Of a DNA stretch of 8,488 nt, positions 1 to 6,628 are shown in pieces. The notes under the pieces are model-generated. The model was given only the letters and a program-made list of their open reading frames with translations. It was not told the DNA's origin and searched no databases. The position numbers and the translations under genes are program-made. Every line of letters begins with the position of its first letter. The first letter of the stretch is position 1. Source of the DNA: Syntrophaceae bacterium (lineage in GTDB: Bacteria > Desulfobacterota > SM23-61); NCBI GenBank assembly GCA_003154025.1, contig PMCE01000551.1:31768-40255 (forward strand), given 5' to 3'.

Positions 1-440
1 CCATGAGCTATCGGCAATGAGCTGTGAGCTGTCTTTTTGGCCGGATTCGGCCCCAATTTCCGGATCTTCTCGGTCATCTCCCGGGCCACTTCGGCAAAGC
101 GGGGCCCCATGGCCGCGGACATGTTGTACATCTCCAGACGGTCCCCCCCGATGCCGGCTTCCTCCAGGATCTTCTTGGCCCAGGCCACCCGCTTCTTGGC
201 CCGGAAGTTTCCCTTGAGGAAATGGCAATCCCCCTCCATGCAGCCGGCCACGTAGACCCCGTCCGCCCCTCTTTCAAAGGCCTCCAGGAGGTGACGCACG
301 TCCACCTTGCCGGTGCAGGGAAGACGGATGATGCGCACGTTGGAAGGGTACTGCAGCCGCATGGTCCCCGCCAGGTCCGCCGCGGTGTAGGCACAGTAGT
401 GACAGCAGAAAGCGATGACGATGGGTTCAAAGGTTTCCAT
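1..440 (-). CDS. mvhD: MvhD-type [2Fe-2S] electron-transfer subunit (partial, open at left edge)
   Basis: This small cytoplasmic iron-sulfur protein belongs to the MvhD/FrhD hydrogenase-associated family, which passes electrons between HdrA and a partner enzyme. The window shows 146 codons without a stop, close to the family's usual length of about 140 residues. The expected cysteines are present: C13 and C16 (CHYC), C42 (PCTGKVD) and C67/C72 (GCMEGDC). C12 is an extra one. The ATG at 440 overlaps the hdrA stop as TGATG, and Shine-Dalgarno-like GGGGAG and AAGG lie in the last hdrA codons, so translation is probably coupled. No hydrogenase genes are visible. Next to folD and fhs the likelier partner is a methylene-tetrahydrofolate reductase (MetF/MetV) to the left; that is inference. 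The last visible residues (about 137-146) are encoded by a TGAGCT word repeat, so the C-terminus seems to run into an intergenic repeat, and the stop should lie just outside the window. Confidence 0.88.
   Translation of the reverse strand, partial: METFEPIVIAFCCHYCAYTAADLAGTMRLQYPSNVRIIRLPCTGKVDVRHLLEAFERGADGVYVAGCMEGDCHFLKGNFRAKKRVAWAKKILEEAGIGGDRLEMYNMSAAMGPRFAEVAREMTEKIRKLGPNPAKKTAHSSLPIAH
3..38. repeat. TGAGCT word repeat, probably half of a hairpin element
   Basis: TGAGCT occurs three times in 27 bases, at 4-9, 18-23 and 25-30 on the plus strand. It is followed by CTGTCTTTTT at 29-38. The same 10-mer flanks the inverted repeat between hdrC and hdrB (5915-5924). By analogy with the two complete elements in this window, a second inverted arm should lie beyond the left edge; this cannot be seen. 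The repeat lies in frame with the end of mvhD. Confidence 0.5.
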
Positions 441-3400
441 CAGACCCTTTCTCCCCTGAAAACATCGGTCAGAACCTCCACGATCACGTCGCACTTCGCC
501 ATGACCTGCTCGTCGGTGAAGTGCTGGAGGGTGATGGCTTTGCCCGGACACTCGGAGGCGCAGATGCCGCACCCGTGGCACATGGCCGTCTCGATCTCCG
601 CCACTCCGTTCCGGTTGATCACGGGGACGTTGTAGGGGCAGACACGCACGCAGGTAAGGCAGGCGGCGCACTTGTCGGCGTCCACCACCGAGACCACTCC
701 GCTGATCTGGATCTGGTCTTTGGACAGGACCGTACAGGCCCGGGAGACGGCCGCCGAGGCCTGCGACAGGCTCTCGTCGATCGTCTTGGGCGCATGGGCC
801 ATTCCGCAAAGATACAACCCCTCGGAAGCAAAGTCAACCGGTCGCAGCTTCATGTGCGCTTCCAGGAAAAAGCCCTCCGCCGTGCGGGGAATCTTGAGCA
901 GGGTGGCCAGCCCGGCCGTATCGGCCGGGAGGGTGGCCGCGGACAGGACCAGCAGGTCGGGCTGGAGAGTCAGGTTCTCCCGCAAGACCGGGTTGAAGAA
1001 GACCACCTCCAGGCGTCCGTCTTTCCGGGTCACCACCGGCTTGCGGTCCTCTTCATACCTCAGGAAGCGGATTCCGGCTTTTCTCGCGCGGGCATAATCC
1101 TCTTCCAGATGGCTGTACATGCGCATGTCCCGGTAGAGAACGGTCACCTGAGCCTTGGGGTTCAAGGTCTTGAGAGTCAGGGCATTCTTCACCGCCTCCG
1201 CGCAGCAGACCCGGCTGCAGTAGGGCCGCTCTTCATTCCGCGACCCCACGCACTGGATCATGACCACGTCTTTCAGCTCTTCCGCCCTCCGCCGGCTGCC
1301 GTGGAGGAGGCTCTCCATCTCCAGCTGGGTCAGCACCCGCGGGTCTTCTCCGTAGAGGTACTCCTTGGGCTTGAGCTCCTCCCCTCCGGTGGCGACGATG
1401 GTCACCCCGTGTTCGATGTTTTGCTCCTTTCCCTCGGAGCCGACCTTGAATGTGGTCTTGAAGTTGCCGATGTAGCCGGTGAAGTTCGTCAGAGTGGCGT
1501 TGGTGAAGGCCTGAATCCGGGGATTCCGGGCAACCCGGGCCTTCAGGTCTTCCAGGTAGCGGGGCACATCCTTGCCGGCCAGGGTGGTCTTCAGGCGCCG
1601 GAGGTTTCCTCCGAGCTCGGCTTCCTTCTCCAGCAGAACGGCCGCAAATCCTTGATCGGCCATCCCCAGGGCCGCTTTCATCCCGGACAACCCTCCGCCG
1701 ATGACCAGTCCCCGTTGGATGACCCCCTTGGTCAGTTCTTCCAGGGGCCGGTTCAGGCGGACGTTGGCCACGGCCATGCGGATCAGGTCGCGGGACTTGG
1801 AAGTGGCTTCATCCTTTTCATGCATGTGAACCCAGGAGCACTGGTCCCGGATGTTGGCCATCTCGAAGAGGTAGCGGTTCAGTCCCGCTTCCCGGATGGT
1901 CTCCTGAAAAAGGGGCTCGTGGGTCCGGGGCGAGCAGGAGGCCACCACCACCCGGTTGAGCTTGTGTTCCTCGATGGCCTTCTTGACCTTCTCCTGCGTG
2001 TCCTGGGAGCAGGTGTACAGGTTCTCGTCGGCAAAGACCACGTTGCCCAGGGAGGCCGCGTACTCCTTCACTTTCGGCACGTCCACCACCCCCCCGATGT
2101 TGTTGCCGCACCGGCAGATGAAGACGCCGATCCGGGGTTCTTCCCCCTTGACCTCTTTCTGCTGCGGGTACTGCTTGCGGGTCACCATCGTTCCCCGCAC
2201 GGCGGAGAGAGGCTCCGCGGCGGCCGCCGCCGCTCCGCTGGCCTGAGCCACGGTTTCGGGGATGTCTTTGGGCCCCTGGAAGACGCCGCAGACGTACACC
2301 CCCTCCCGGGTTGTGGCCAGGGGAGTCAGGGAGTCCGTCTTGGCGAACCCGTAGGGATCCAGCTCGATCTTCAGGCTCTTGGCCAATTCCTGGGTGGAGG
2401 CCGAAGGCACCATGCCCACGGATAGGACCGCCAGGTCGAACTCTTCTTCCTTGATCTCTCCCGCCTCATCCAGGTAGGTGATCAGCAGGTTCTTCGTCCG
2501 GGGATCCTCCACCACCCGGGAGATGGCGCAGCGCACGTACTTTACGCCGTACTCCCTCCGGGCCCTCTCGTAATAGGTGTCGAAGCCTTTTCCATAGGCC
2601 CGCATATCGATGAAGAAGATGGTGGGTTCGACCTCCTTCTCATGCTCCTTGGCGATGATCGCCTCCTTGGTGGCGTACATACAGCAGACCGAGGAACAGT
2701 AGGGATGGTTCTGATCGCGGCTCCCCACGCACTGGAGGAAAGCGATCTTTTTGGGGACCTTCCCGTCGGAAGGGCGTTGCACGTGCCCCATGGTGGGGCC
2801 GGAGGCGGAAAGAATCCGCTCGAACTGGAGCGCGTTCAACACGTTGGGATACCGTCCCAGCCCGTATTCCTGGGATAGGCGGGCGTTGTACACCTCGTAT
2901 CCGGGGGCCAGGACGATGGACCCCACCCGGATTTCCTCCTGGGTCTCAACCATCTCGTGGTTGATGGCCTTCAGTCCGCACTTGTAGTAGCAGCAGAGGC
3001 ACTCCGAGCAGACCCCGCAGGCCAGGCACCGGGCAGCTTCCGCCTTGGCCTCTTCTTCGCTGTACCCCTGGCTCACCTCTCGAAAAGTGGATACCCGCTC
3101 CTTGGCGGACTGGGCCCCCATGGAGACCCGGGGAGTTACTTTGATCTCGCCGTTGGACCGTTTTTCCTGAATCTCTTCCAGGGTCATCTTTACCACCGGG
3201 AGTTCCGGGGGGGCAGGGCGTTCCATATCCTCTCCCCGGAGGTACCGGTGCATGCTGTTGGCCGCCTTGTGCCCCGAGGCTACGGCGTCGATCACGAAAG
3301 TGGTCCCGGTAATGGCGTCGCCGGCGGCGAAGACCCCCGGGCGGGTAGCCGCCAGGGTGTTGGGATTGACGACGATGGTGGACCGGCGGGTGATTCCCAC

Positions 3401-4969
3401 GCCCGTGCTCTCGGGGATGAAGGCCAGGCCGGCCTGCTGGCCGATGGCAAAGATCACCACCTCGCAGAGTAGGGTATGTTCGCTTTCTTCCTCGGTCTCC
3501 AGGGTCAGCCGTCCGTCGCGGTCGAAATCCATGAAGGTTACCTTGACCGCCTCCACCCCGGCCACGTGTCCGTCCTTGTCTAGAATGCGCTTGAAGGATC
3601 GGCTGGGATACAGGGTGATCCCTTCTTCTTCGGCTTCGCGAATCTCTTCGAGGTTTGCGGGCGCCTTCTCCCGGCTCTCCAGGCAGGCCATGTCTACCCG
3701 GGACGCGCCCAGCCGGACCGCAGTGCGGGCGCAGTCCACGGCCACGTTCCCTCCTCCGAGGACCAGGACATGACGATTGCGGATGACCGATTGCGGGTTG
3801 CCGAGGAGGAATTGCGGCCCCACGTTCAGATTGGCCAGGCTGACGTCGCGAAGGAACTGGGTGTTGATCAATACCTCGGGAAGGTCGGCGCCGGGGATGG
3901 GCAGCTTCTTCCCCACGTGGGCTCCCACGGCTACGAGGACGGCCTTGAAGCCTTCCTTCGTCAGCTCGTCCAGGCTGGTGACCGGCGTGTTGAGTCGCAG
4001 GTCGATCCCCAGGTCGATGATCTCCCGCACTTCCCGGTCCACGACCATGGGGGGCAGGCGGTAATCGGGAATCCCCACCCGGAGCATTCCCCCGGCCAGG
4101 GGAAGGGCTTCGAAGAGGGTGACCGGGTATCCCAGCCTGCGCAGGTCCCGGGCCGCGGTGAGGCCGCAGGGGCCGGCGCCGATGATGGCCACCGGCTCGG
4201 CAAAATTGTAAGGAAGGGGATCCGGCGGGAGATAGGGTTGAGCATAGATCCGATCGGCCACGAAACGCTTCAACGTAGCGATGGAAACGGGCTGGTCTAC
4301 CAGATTCCGGTTGCACTCCTCCTCGCAGCGGTGGTTGCAGATCCGCCCGCAGATTCCGGGGAAGGGGTTGTCTTCTTTGATGACCCTCATGGCATCGTCG
4401 TACCGGCCCTCCCGGATGAGGGCGATGTACCCCTGGGCCCGCTGACCCGCCGGGCAGGCATCCCGGCAGGGGGCCACGCCGCGCTTTTCGATGGCGTAGG
4501 CATTGGGCACGGCCTGGGGATAGAGCTTGTAGGCCGCCCTCTGCTGGGCCATGCCCCCGTCGAACTTACTGGGCATGAGGATCGGGCACACCTGGGCGCA
4601 ATCGCTGCACCCCGTGCATTTGCTGATGTCGATGTAGCGGGGTTTGTGGCGCACGGTGACGGAGAAATTTCCGGCCTGCCCTTCCACCTTGGCCACTTCC
4701 GAGTCCATCACCAGCTGGATGTTGAGGTGGCGGCCCGTCTCCACCAGCTTGGGGCTGATGGTGCACATGGAGCAGTCGTTGGTGGGGAAGGTCTTGTCCA
4801 GCTGGGCCATGCGGCCGCCGATGGCCGAACTCTCCTCCACCAGGTAGACCTTGAACCCGGAGTTAGCCAGGTCCAGGGCGGCCTGCATCCCGCCCACGCC
4901 GCCGCCGACCACCATGACCGCCCCGATCTTTTCCATCCCTTTCGGTTGAGGTTCTTTCCCTTTTTCCAT
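440..4969 (-). CDS. hdrA: HdrA-GltD-HdrA fusion: electron-bifurcating heterodisulfide reductase subunit A with inserted NAD(P)H oxidoreductase domain
   Basis: This is a 1509-residue cytoplasmic flavin/Fe-S protein. HdrA module 1 starts directly at an FAD fold (GGGVGG, 22-27), then has NDCSMC (64-69) and a ferredoxin motif C118/C121/C124/C128. Residues about 160-600 form a GltD/NfnB-like domain: cysteines 168, 172, 207, 211, 215, 219; FAD motif GAGPCG (264-269); nucleotide motif GGGNVA (405-410); GVFAAGD (545-551). Cysteines 648-664 form a further cluster motif, and module 1 resumes with QCVGSRD and C758/C762/C763. After an Ala-rich link (913-918), module 2 is a full-length HdrA: N-terminal cysteines 952, 954, 987, 1012, 1044; FAD motif GGGLSG (1091-1096); QCVGSRN; and C-terminal 2x[4Fe-4S] cysteines 1434-1444 and 1464-1474. 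The frame stays open to 5170, but the ATG at 4969 has AAGGA five bases upstream and avoids a 186-base overlap with hdrB. It lies 14 bases after hdrB. The inferred role is NAD(P)H-linked electron bifurcation with HdrBC and MvhD. Confidence 0.93.
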   Translation of the reverse strand: MEKGKEPQPKGMEKIGAVMVVGGGVGGMQAALDLANSGFKVYLVEESSAIGGRMAQLDKTFPTNDCSMCTISPKLVETGRHLNIQLVMDSEVAKVEGQAGNFSVTVRHKPRYIDISKCTGCSDCAQVCPILMPSKFDGGMAQQRAAYKLYPQAVPNAYAIEKRGVAPCRDACPAGQRAQGYIALIREGRYDDAMRVIKEDNPFPGICGRICNHRCEEECNRNLVDQPVSIATLKRFVADRIYAQPYLPPDPLPYNFAEPVAIIGAGPCGLTAARDLRRLGYPVTLFEALPLAGGMLRVGIPDYRLPPMVVDREVREIIDLGIDLRLNTPVTSLDELTKEGFKAVLVAVGAHVGKKLPIPGADLPEVLINTQFLRDVSLANLNVGPQFLLGNPQSVIRNRHVLVLGGGNVAVDCARTAVRLGASRVDMACLESREKAPANLEEIREAEEEGITLYPSRSFKRILDKDGHVAGVEAVKVTFMDFDRDGRLTLETEEESEHTLLCEVVIFAIGQQAGLAFIPESTGVGITRRSTIVVNPNTLAATRPGVFAAGDAITGTTFVIDAVASGHKAANSMHRYLRGEDMERPAPPELPVVKMTLEEIQEKRSNGEIKVTPRVSMGAQSAKERVSTFREVSQGYSEEEAKAEAARCLACGVCSECLCCYYKCGLKAINHEMVETQEEIRVGSIVLAPGYEVYNARLSQEYGLGRYPNVLNALQFERILSASGPTMGHVQRPSDGKVPKKIAFLQCVGSRDQNHPYCSSVCCMYATKEAIIAKEHEKEVEPTIFFIDMRAYGKGFDTYYERARREYGVKYVRCAISRVVEDPRTKNLLITYLDEAGEIKEEEFDLAVLSVGMVPSASTQELAKSLKIELDPYGFAKTDSLTPLATTREGVYVCGVFQGPKDIPETVAQASGAAAAAAEPLSAVRGTMVTRKQYPQQKEVKGEEPRIGVFICRCGNNIGGVVDVPKVKEYAASLGNVVFADENLYTCSQDTQEKVKKAIEEHKLNRVVVASCSPRTHEPLFQETIREAGLNRYLFEMANIRDQCSWVHMHEKDEATSKSRDLIRMAVANVRLNRPLEELTKGVIQRGLVIGGGLSGMKAALGMADQGFAAVLLEKEAELGGNLRRLKTTLAGKDVPRYLEDLKARVARNPRIQAFTNATLTNFTGYIGNFKTTFKVGSEGKEQNIEHGVTIVATGGEELKPKEYLYGEDPRVLTQLEMESLLHGSRRRAEELKDVVMIQCVGSRNEERPYCSRVCCAEAVKNALTLKTLNPKAQVTVLYRDMRMYSHLEEDYARARKAGIRFLRYEEDRKPVVTRKDGRLEVVFFNPVLRENLTLQPDLLVLSAATLPADTAGLATLLKIPRTAEGFFLEAHMKLRPVDFASEGLYLCGMAHAPKTIDESLSQASAAVSRACTVLSKDQIQISGVVSVVDADKCAACLTCVRVCPYNVPVINRNGVAEIETAMCHGCGICASECPGKAITLQHFTDEQVMAKCDVIVEVLTDVFRGERV

Positions 4970-4983
4970 TTCTTTCCTTGCCT

Positions 4984-5814
4984 TCAGATGAGCCCCTTGG
5001 AAGCCAAGAGCTTCGTCGGGTCGACGAAATGCCTTTTCCACCACTTTCCCGCGTCCGGGTGGCCCAGGCTCAAGCCCATGAGTTCGGTGAAGTACAGAAT
5101 GGGCAGTTCGTATTTCCTGCCCGCCTCGCTGGAGATTTCTTCCTGCCGGGTGTCGAGGTTGGACTGGCAAAGGGGGCAGGCCACGACGATGGCTTCGGCC
5201 CCCGCCTCCAGGGCCTTGTCGAATAGCTTCCGGGTGAGCCGCCGGACGATGTCGGTCCGGGTCAGGACCAGGCTTCCGCCGCAGCAGTCGGTCTTGTAGG
5301 ACCAGGGGATCATCTCCGCCCCCATCAGGCTCAGGAGCCGGTCCATTTCCTCCGGGTTCTCGTATTTCTTCGCCCCGGTCACCTTGGGGGGCCGGACGAG
5401 CAGGCAGCCGTAATAACTGACCATTTTAAGACCGGCGAGGGAGCGCTTGATCATCCCCTTGATCCGTTCCCCCAGTTCCTCATCGGCAAGGAACTCCAGG
5501 AGGCTCAGGACACGGAAACGGAGCTTTTTGCCCCCTGCCTCCAATTCCCGCTCCCCCCCCTTGAGCCGGCTGTAGCAAGCCGCGCAGGGAACGACCACAT
5601 CCCTCCCCTCTTTTTCCGCGATGGCCAGGTTGCGGGCAACCAGGTTATGCGCCAGAGAATCATTGGTGACATGGGCGGAGCTGGCCCCGCAGCAGTTCCA
5701 GTCGGGCAGCTCGCAGAGCTCCACGCCCAAAAGAGCGCTCAAGCCCTTGGTAGATTCATCATATTCCAGGGCCGTACCATGGAGAGCGCAGCCGGGATAA
5801 TAGGAAACTTTCAA
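4984..5814 (-). CDS. hdrB: HdrB-like heterodisulfide reductase subunit B (two CCG domains)
   Basis: This 276-residue protein is the catalytic-type subunit that, in methanogen HdrB, holds two noncubane [4Fe-4S] clusters and reduces a disulfide. Both CCG motifs are intact: C9, C41-C42, C77/C80, and C137, C177-C178, C213/C216. The spacings of 31/34 and 39/34 residues fit the CX31-39CCX35-36CXXC family pattern closely. It has no transmembrane segment or signal peptide. The frame can start at a TTG at 5820, but the TTG at 5814 is preferred: GAGGGG at 5821-5826 then sits six bases upstream, and the protein begins MKVSYYPGC, as HdrB proteins usually do. No ATG is available near the N-terminus. The gene sits between hdrC and hdrA in the usual hdrCBA order, with only 14 bases before hdrA. 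The physiological acceptor here need not be CoM-S-S-CoB; in this setting it may relay electrons to a methylene-tetrahydrofolate reductase, which is inference. Confidence 0.93.
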   Translation of the reverse strand: MKVSYYPGCALHGTALEYDESTKGLSALLGVELCELPDWNCCGASSAHVTNDSLAHNLVARNLAIAEKEGRDVVVPCAACYSRLKGGERELEAGGKKLRFRVLSLLEFLADEELGERIKGMIKRSLAGLKMVSYYGCLLVRPPKVTGAKKYENPEEMDRLLSLMGAEMIPWSYKTDCCGGSLVLTRTDIVRRLTRKLFDKALEAGAEAIVVACPLCQSNLDTRQEEISSEAGRKYELPILYFTELMGLSLGHPDAGKWWKRHFVDPTKLLASKGLI

Positions 5815-5820
5815 GGTCAA

Positions 5821-5826
5821 CCCCTC
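5821..5826 (-). promoter_or_regulatory. Ribosome binding site of hdrB
   Basis: The minus strand reads GAGGGG here, six bases before the TTG at 5814 and directly abutting the TTG at 5820. Spacing therefore decides for the inner TTG. The site lies only a few bases downstream of the T-run that follows the hairpin at 5838-5916, so folding of that hairpin could affect its access. Confidence 0.6.
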
Positions 5827-5831
5827 GCTAG

Positions 5832-5924
5832 AAAAAAAGAATTCAGAATCCAGAAGCCAGAATTCAGAAGCCGGAACGTTTTTATTCTGACTCCTGACTC
5901 CTGGATTCTGAATTCTGTCTTTTT
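5832..5924 (-). terminator. Terminator-like inverted repeat between hdrC and hdrB (intergenic hairpin element)
   Basis: The arms at 5838-5869 and 5885-5916 are inverted copies matching at 28 of 32 positions, the outer 16 perfectly, around a 15-base loop. Read on the minus strand, as hdrC-hdrB is transcribed, the stem is followed by a run of seven Ts (5832-5838, the last shared with the arm) and preceded by AAAAA. This is the form of an intrinsic terminator, although the stem is AT-rich. The arms consist of short related words (GAATTCAG, GAATCCAG, GGAGTCAG) rather than a unique stem, so it also looks like a repeated genomic element. Because hdrB must still be expressed, partial termination, mRNA processing or 3'-end protection of the upstream message are possible roles. 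Function is not shown by the sequence. Confidence 0.6.
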
Positions 5925-6472
5925 CATCCTTTCAATCCCCGGAAGAAACCTTTAATCTCTTTCTTCTCCCGGACCCCCGACGGGAAGAGCTTGAGCTTCC
6001 CCTTGGCAAACATCCTCCATCCCAGCTTGAAGTCCTCCATCCACTTTCCCGTTTTCTGCTTGTACCGGACCATCATGGAGAGCTCGTGGACACGCCCATT
6101 GGACCGGATGGCCTCCAGGAAGGTGGAGTGGAAGAGGGCCACTTCCTTCTCCGCCGGGGGCACCCCTTCCCGGATGGCCGTCTGGCGCAACCAGTCCATG
6201 ACTTTGGCGATGTCGATGTCGTTGGGGCAGCGGGTGGAGCAGGTGTAGCAGGAGGCGCAGACCCAGATGGTCTTGGAAGAGAGGAGCCGGTCCTTCATCC
6301 CCAGGGAGACCATCTGCATGACCTGGTTGGGTTTGAAATCCATGGCGAAGGCCACGGGGCAGCCGGCCGAGCACTTCTGACACTGGTAACAATCCTGGAC
6401 GTTGAGCCTGCTTCCCCTGGAAAAGGGATCTGAGGGAGCCGAGGGGACTTCCCGAATCTTGGTCTCAGGCAC
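5924..6472 (-). CDS. hdrC: HdrC-like heterodisulfide reductase subunit C (two [4Fe-4S] clusters)
   Basis: This 182-residue soluble ferredoxin-like subunit relays electrons from HdrA to HdrB. It has two complete CxxCxxCxxxCP motifs: C28/C31/C34/C38 and C72/C75/C78/C82. The segment between them (KPNQVMQMVSLGM, ending at 59) is typical of HdrC. The C-terminal tail (about 100-182) is basic and helical in character, with no membrane segments, which separates it from the membrane-anchored HdrE/DsrM-linked types. The start is a GTG at 6472, supported by GGAAGGAG at 6481-6488 eight bases upstream; no in-frame ATG is better placed. It is the first gene of the hdrCBA-mvhD run, 156 bases after folD. The 103-base gap to the longest hdrB frame, with its hairpin, is unusually large for genes whose products form one complex. 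Confidence 0.92.
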   Translation of the reverse strand: MPETKIREVPSAPSDPFSRGSRLNVQDCYQCQKCSAGCPVAFAMDFKPNQVMQMVSLGMKDRLLSSKTIWVCASCYTCSTRCPNDIDIAKVMDWLRQTAIREGVPPAEKEVALFHSTFLEAIRSNGRVHELSMMVRYKQKTGKWMEDFKLGWRMFAKGKLKLFPSGVREKKEIKGFFRGLKG

Positions 6473-6628
6473 GGAATGGACTCCTTCCGTTACTTTTCAT
6501 ACCATCTTCAATTTTATCGAACCGACCCGTGAATCCAGGCGGGAAGGAAAACGACTCATCTGCATGAATAACTGGCCTTTTTAAGGTATCATTTCCCTTC
6601 CCCCGCCTATATGAGGTATATCACCCTT
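6473..6628 (-). promoter_or_regulatory. folD-hdrC spacer with an imperfect direct repeat; possible promoter or operator region
   Basis: This 156-base stretch has no gene and is more AT-rich than its surroundings. On the minus strand two similar words occur: one at 6605-6628, directly after the folD stop, and one at 6575-6599. Both begin AAGGG, contain TGAT and ACCT, and end in AGGC. With small gaps they match at 19 positions. A TAAAAT-like -10 candidate occurs nearer hdrC, but no convincing -35 pairs with it. No strong terminator hairpin is seen. The spacer may let hdrCBA-mvhD be transcribed separately from fhs-folD. Promoter identity is a weak inference. Confidence 0.3.
6481..6488 (-). promoter_or_regulatory. 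Ribosome binding site of hdrC
   Basis: The minus strand reads GGAAGGAG, eight bases before the GTG at 6472. This strong site supports the GTG start and a 182-residue product. Confidence 0.7.

Noticed and set aside
521..2425. Long open frame on the plus strand (634 codons), opposite hdrA
   Set aside because: It is the antisense shadow of a GC-rich coding sequence. The product is a low-information His/Gly/Leu/Asp-rich string with no recognised family, while the minus strand carries clear HdrA motifs.
2946..4316. Minus-strand frame of 456 codons overlapping hdrA in another frame
   Set aside because: It is Arg/Pro/Gly-rich out-of-frame translation of the GltD region, which is intact in the real frame.
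4970..5170. 67-residue N-terminal extension of the hdrA frame
   Set aside because: It overlaps the conserved end of hdrB, is rich in Pro/Arg/Gly without family similarity, and the ATG at 4969 has a good ribosome binding site.
3770..5299. Plus-strand open frame of 509 codons opposite the hdrA start and hdrB
   Set aside because: It spans two real minus-strand genes and their junction, and its composition is that of an antisense shadow.
5838..5916. CRISPR-like repeat array
   Set aside because: The words are short, imperfect and mostly contiguous. There are no spacers of regular length and no cas genes.
6465..6500. Possible 11-residue upstream frame (ATG at 6500) overlapping the hdrC GTG
   Set aside because: It has no convincing ribosome binding site of its own and contains that of hdrC. 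It has none of the regulatory codon runs of known leader peptides, so chance is likelier.
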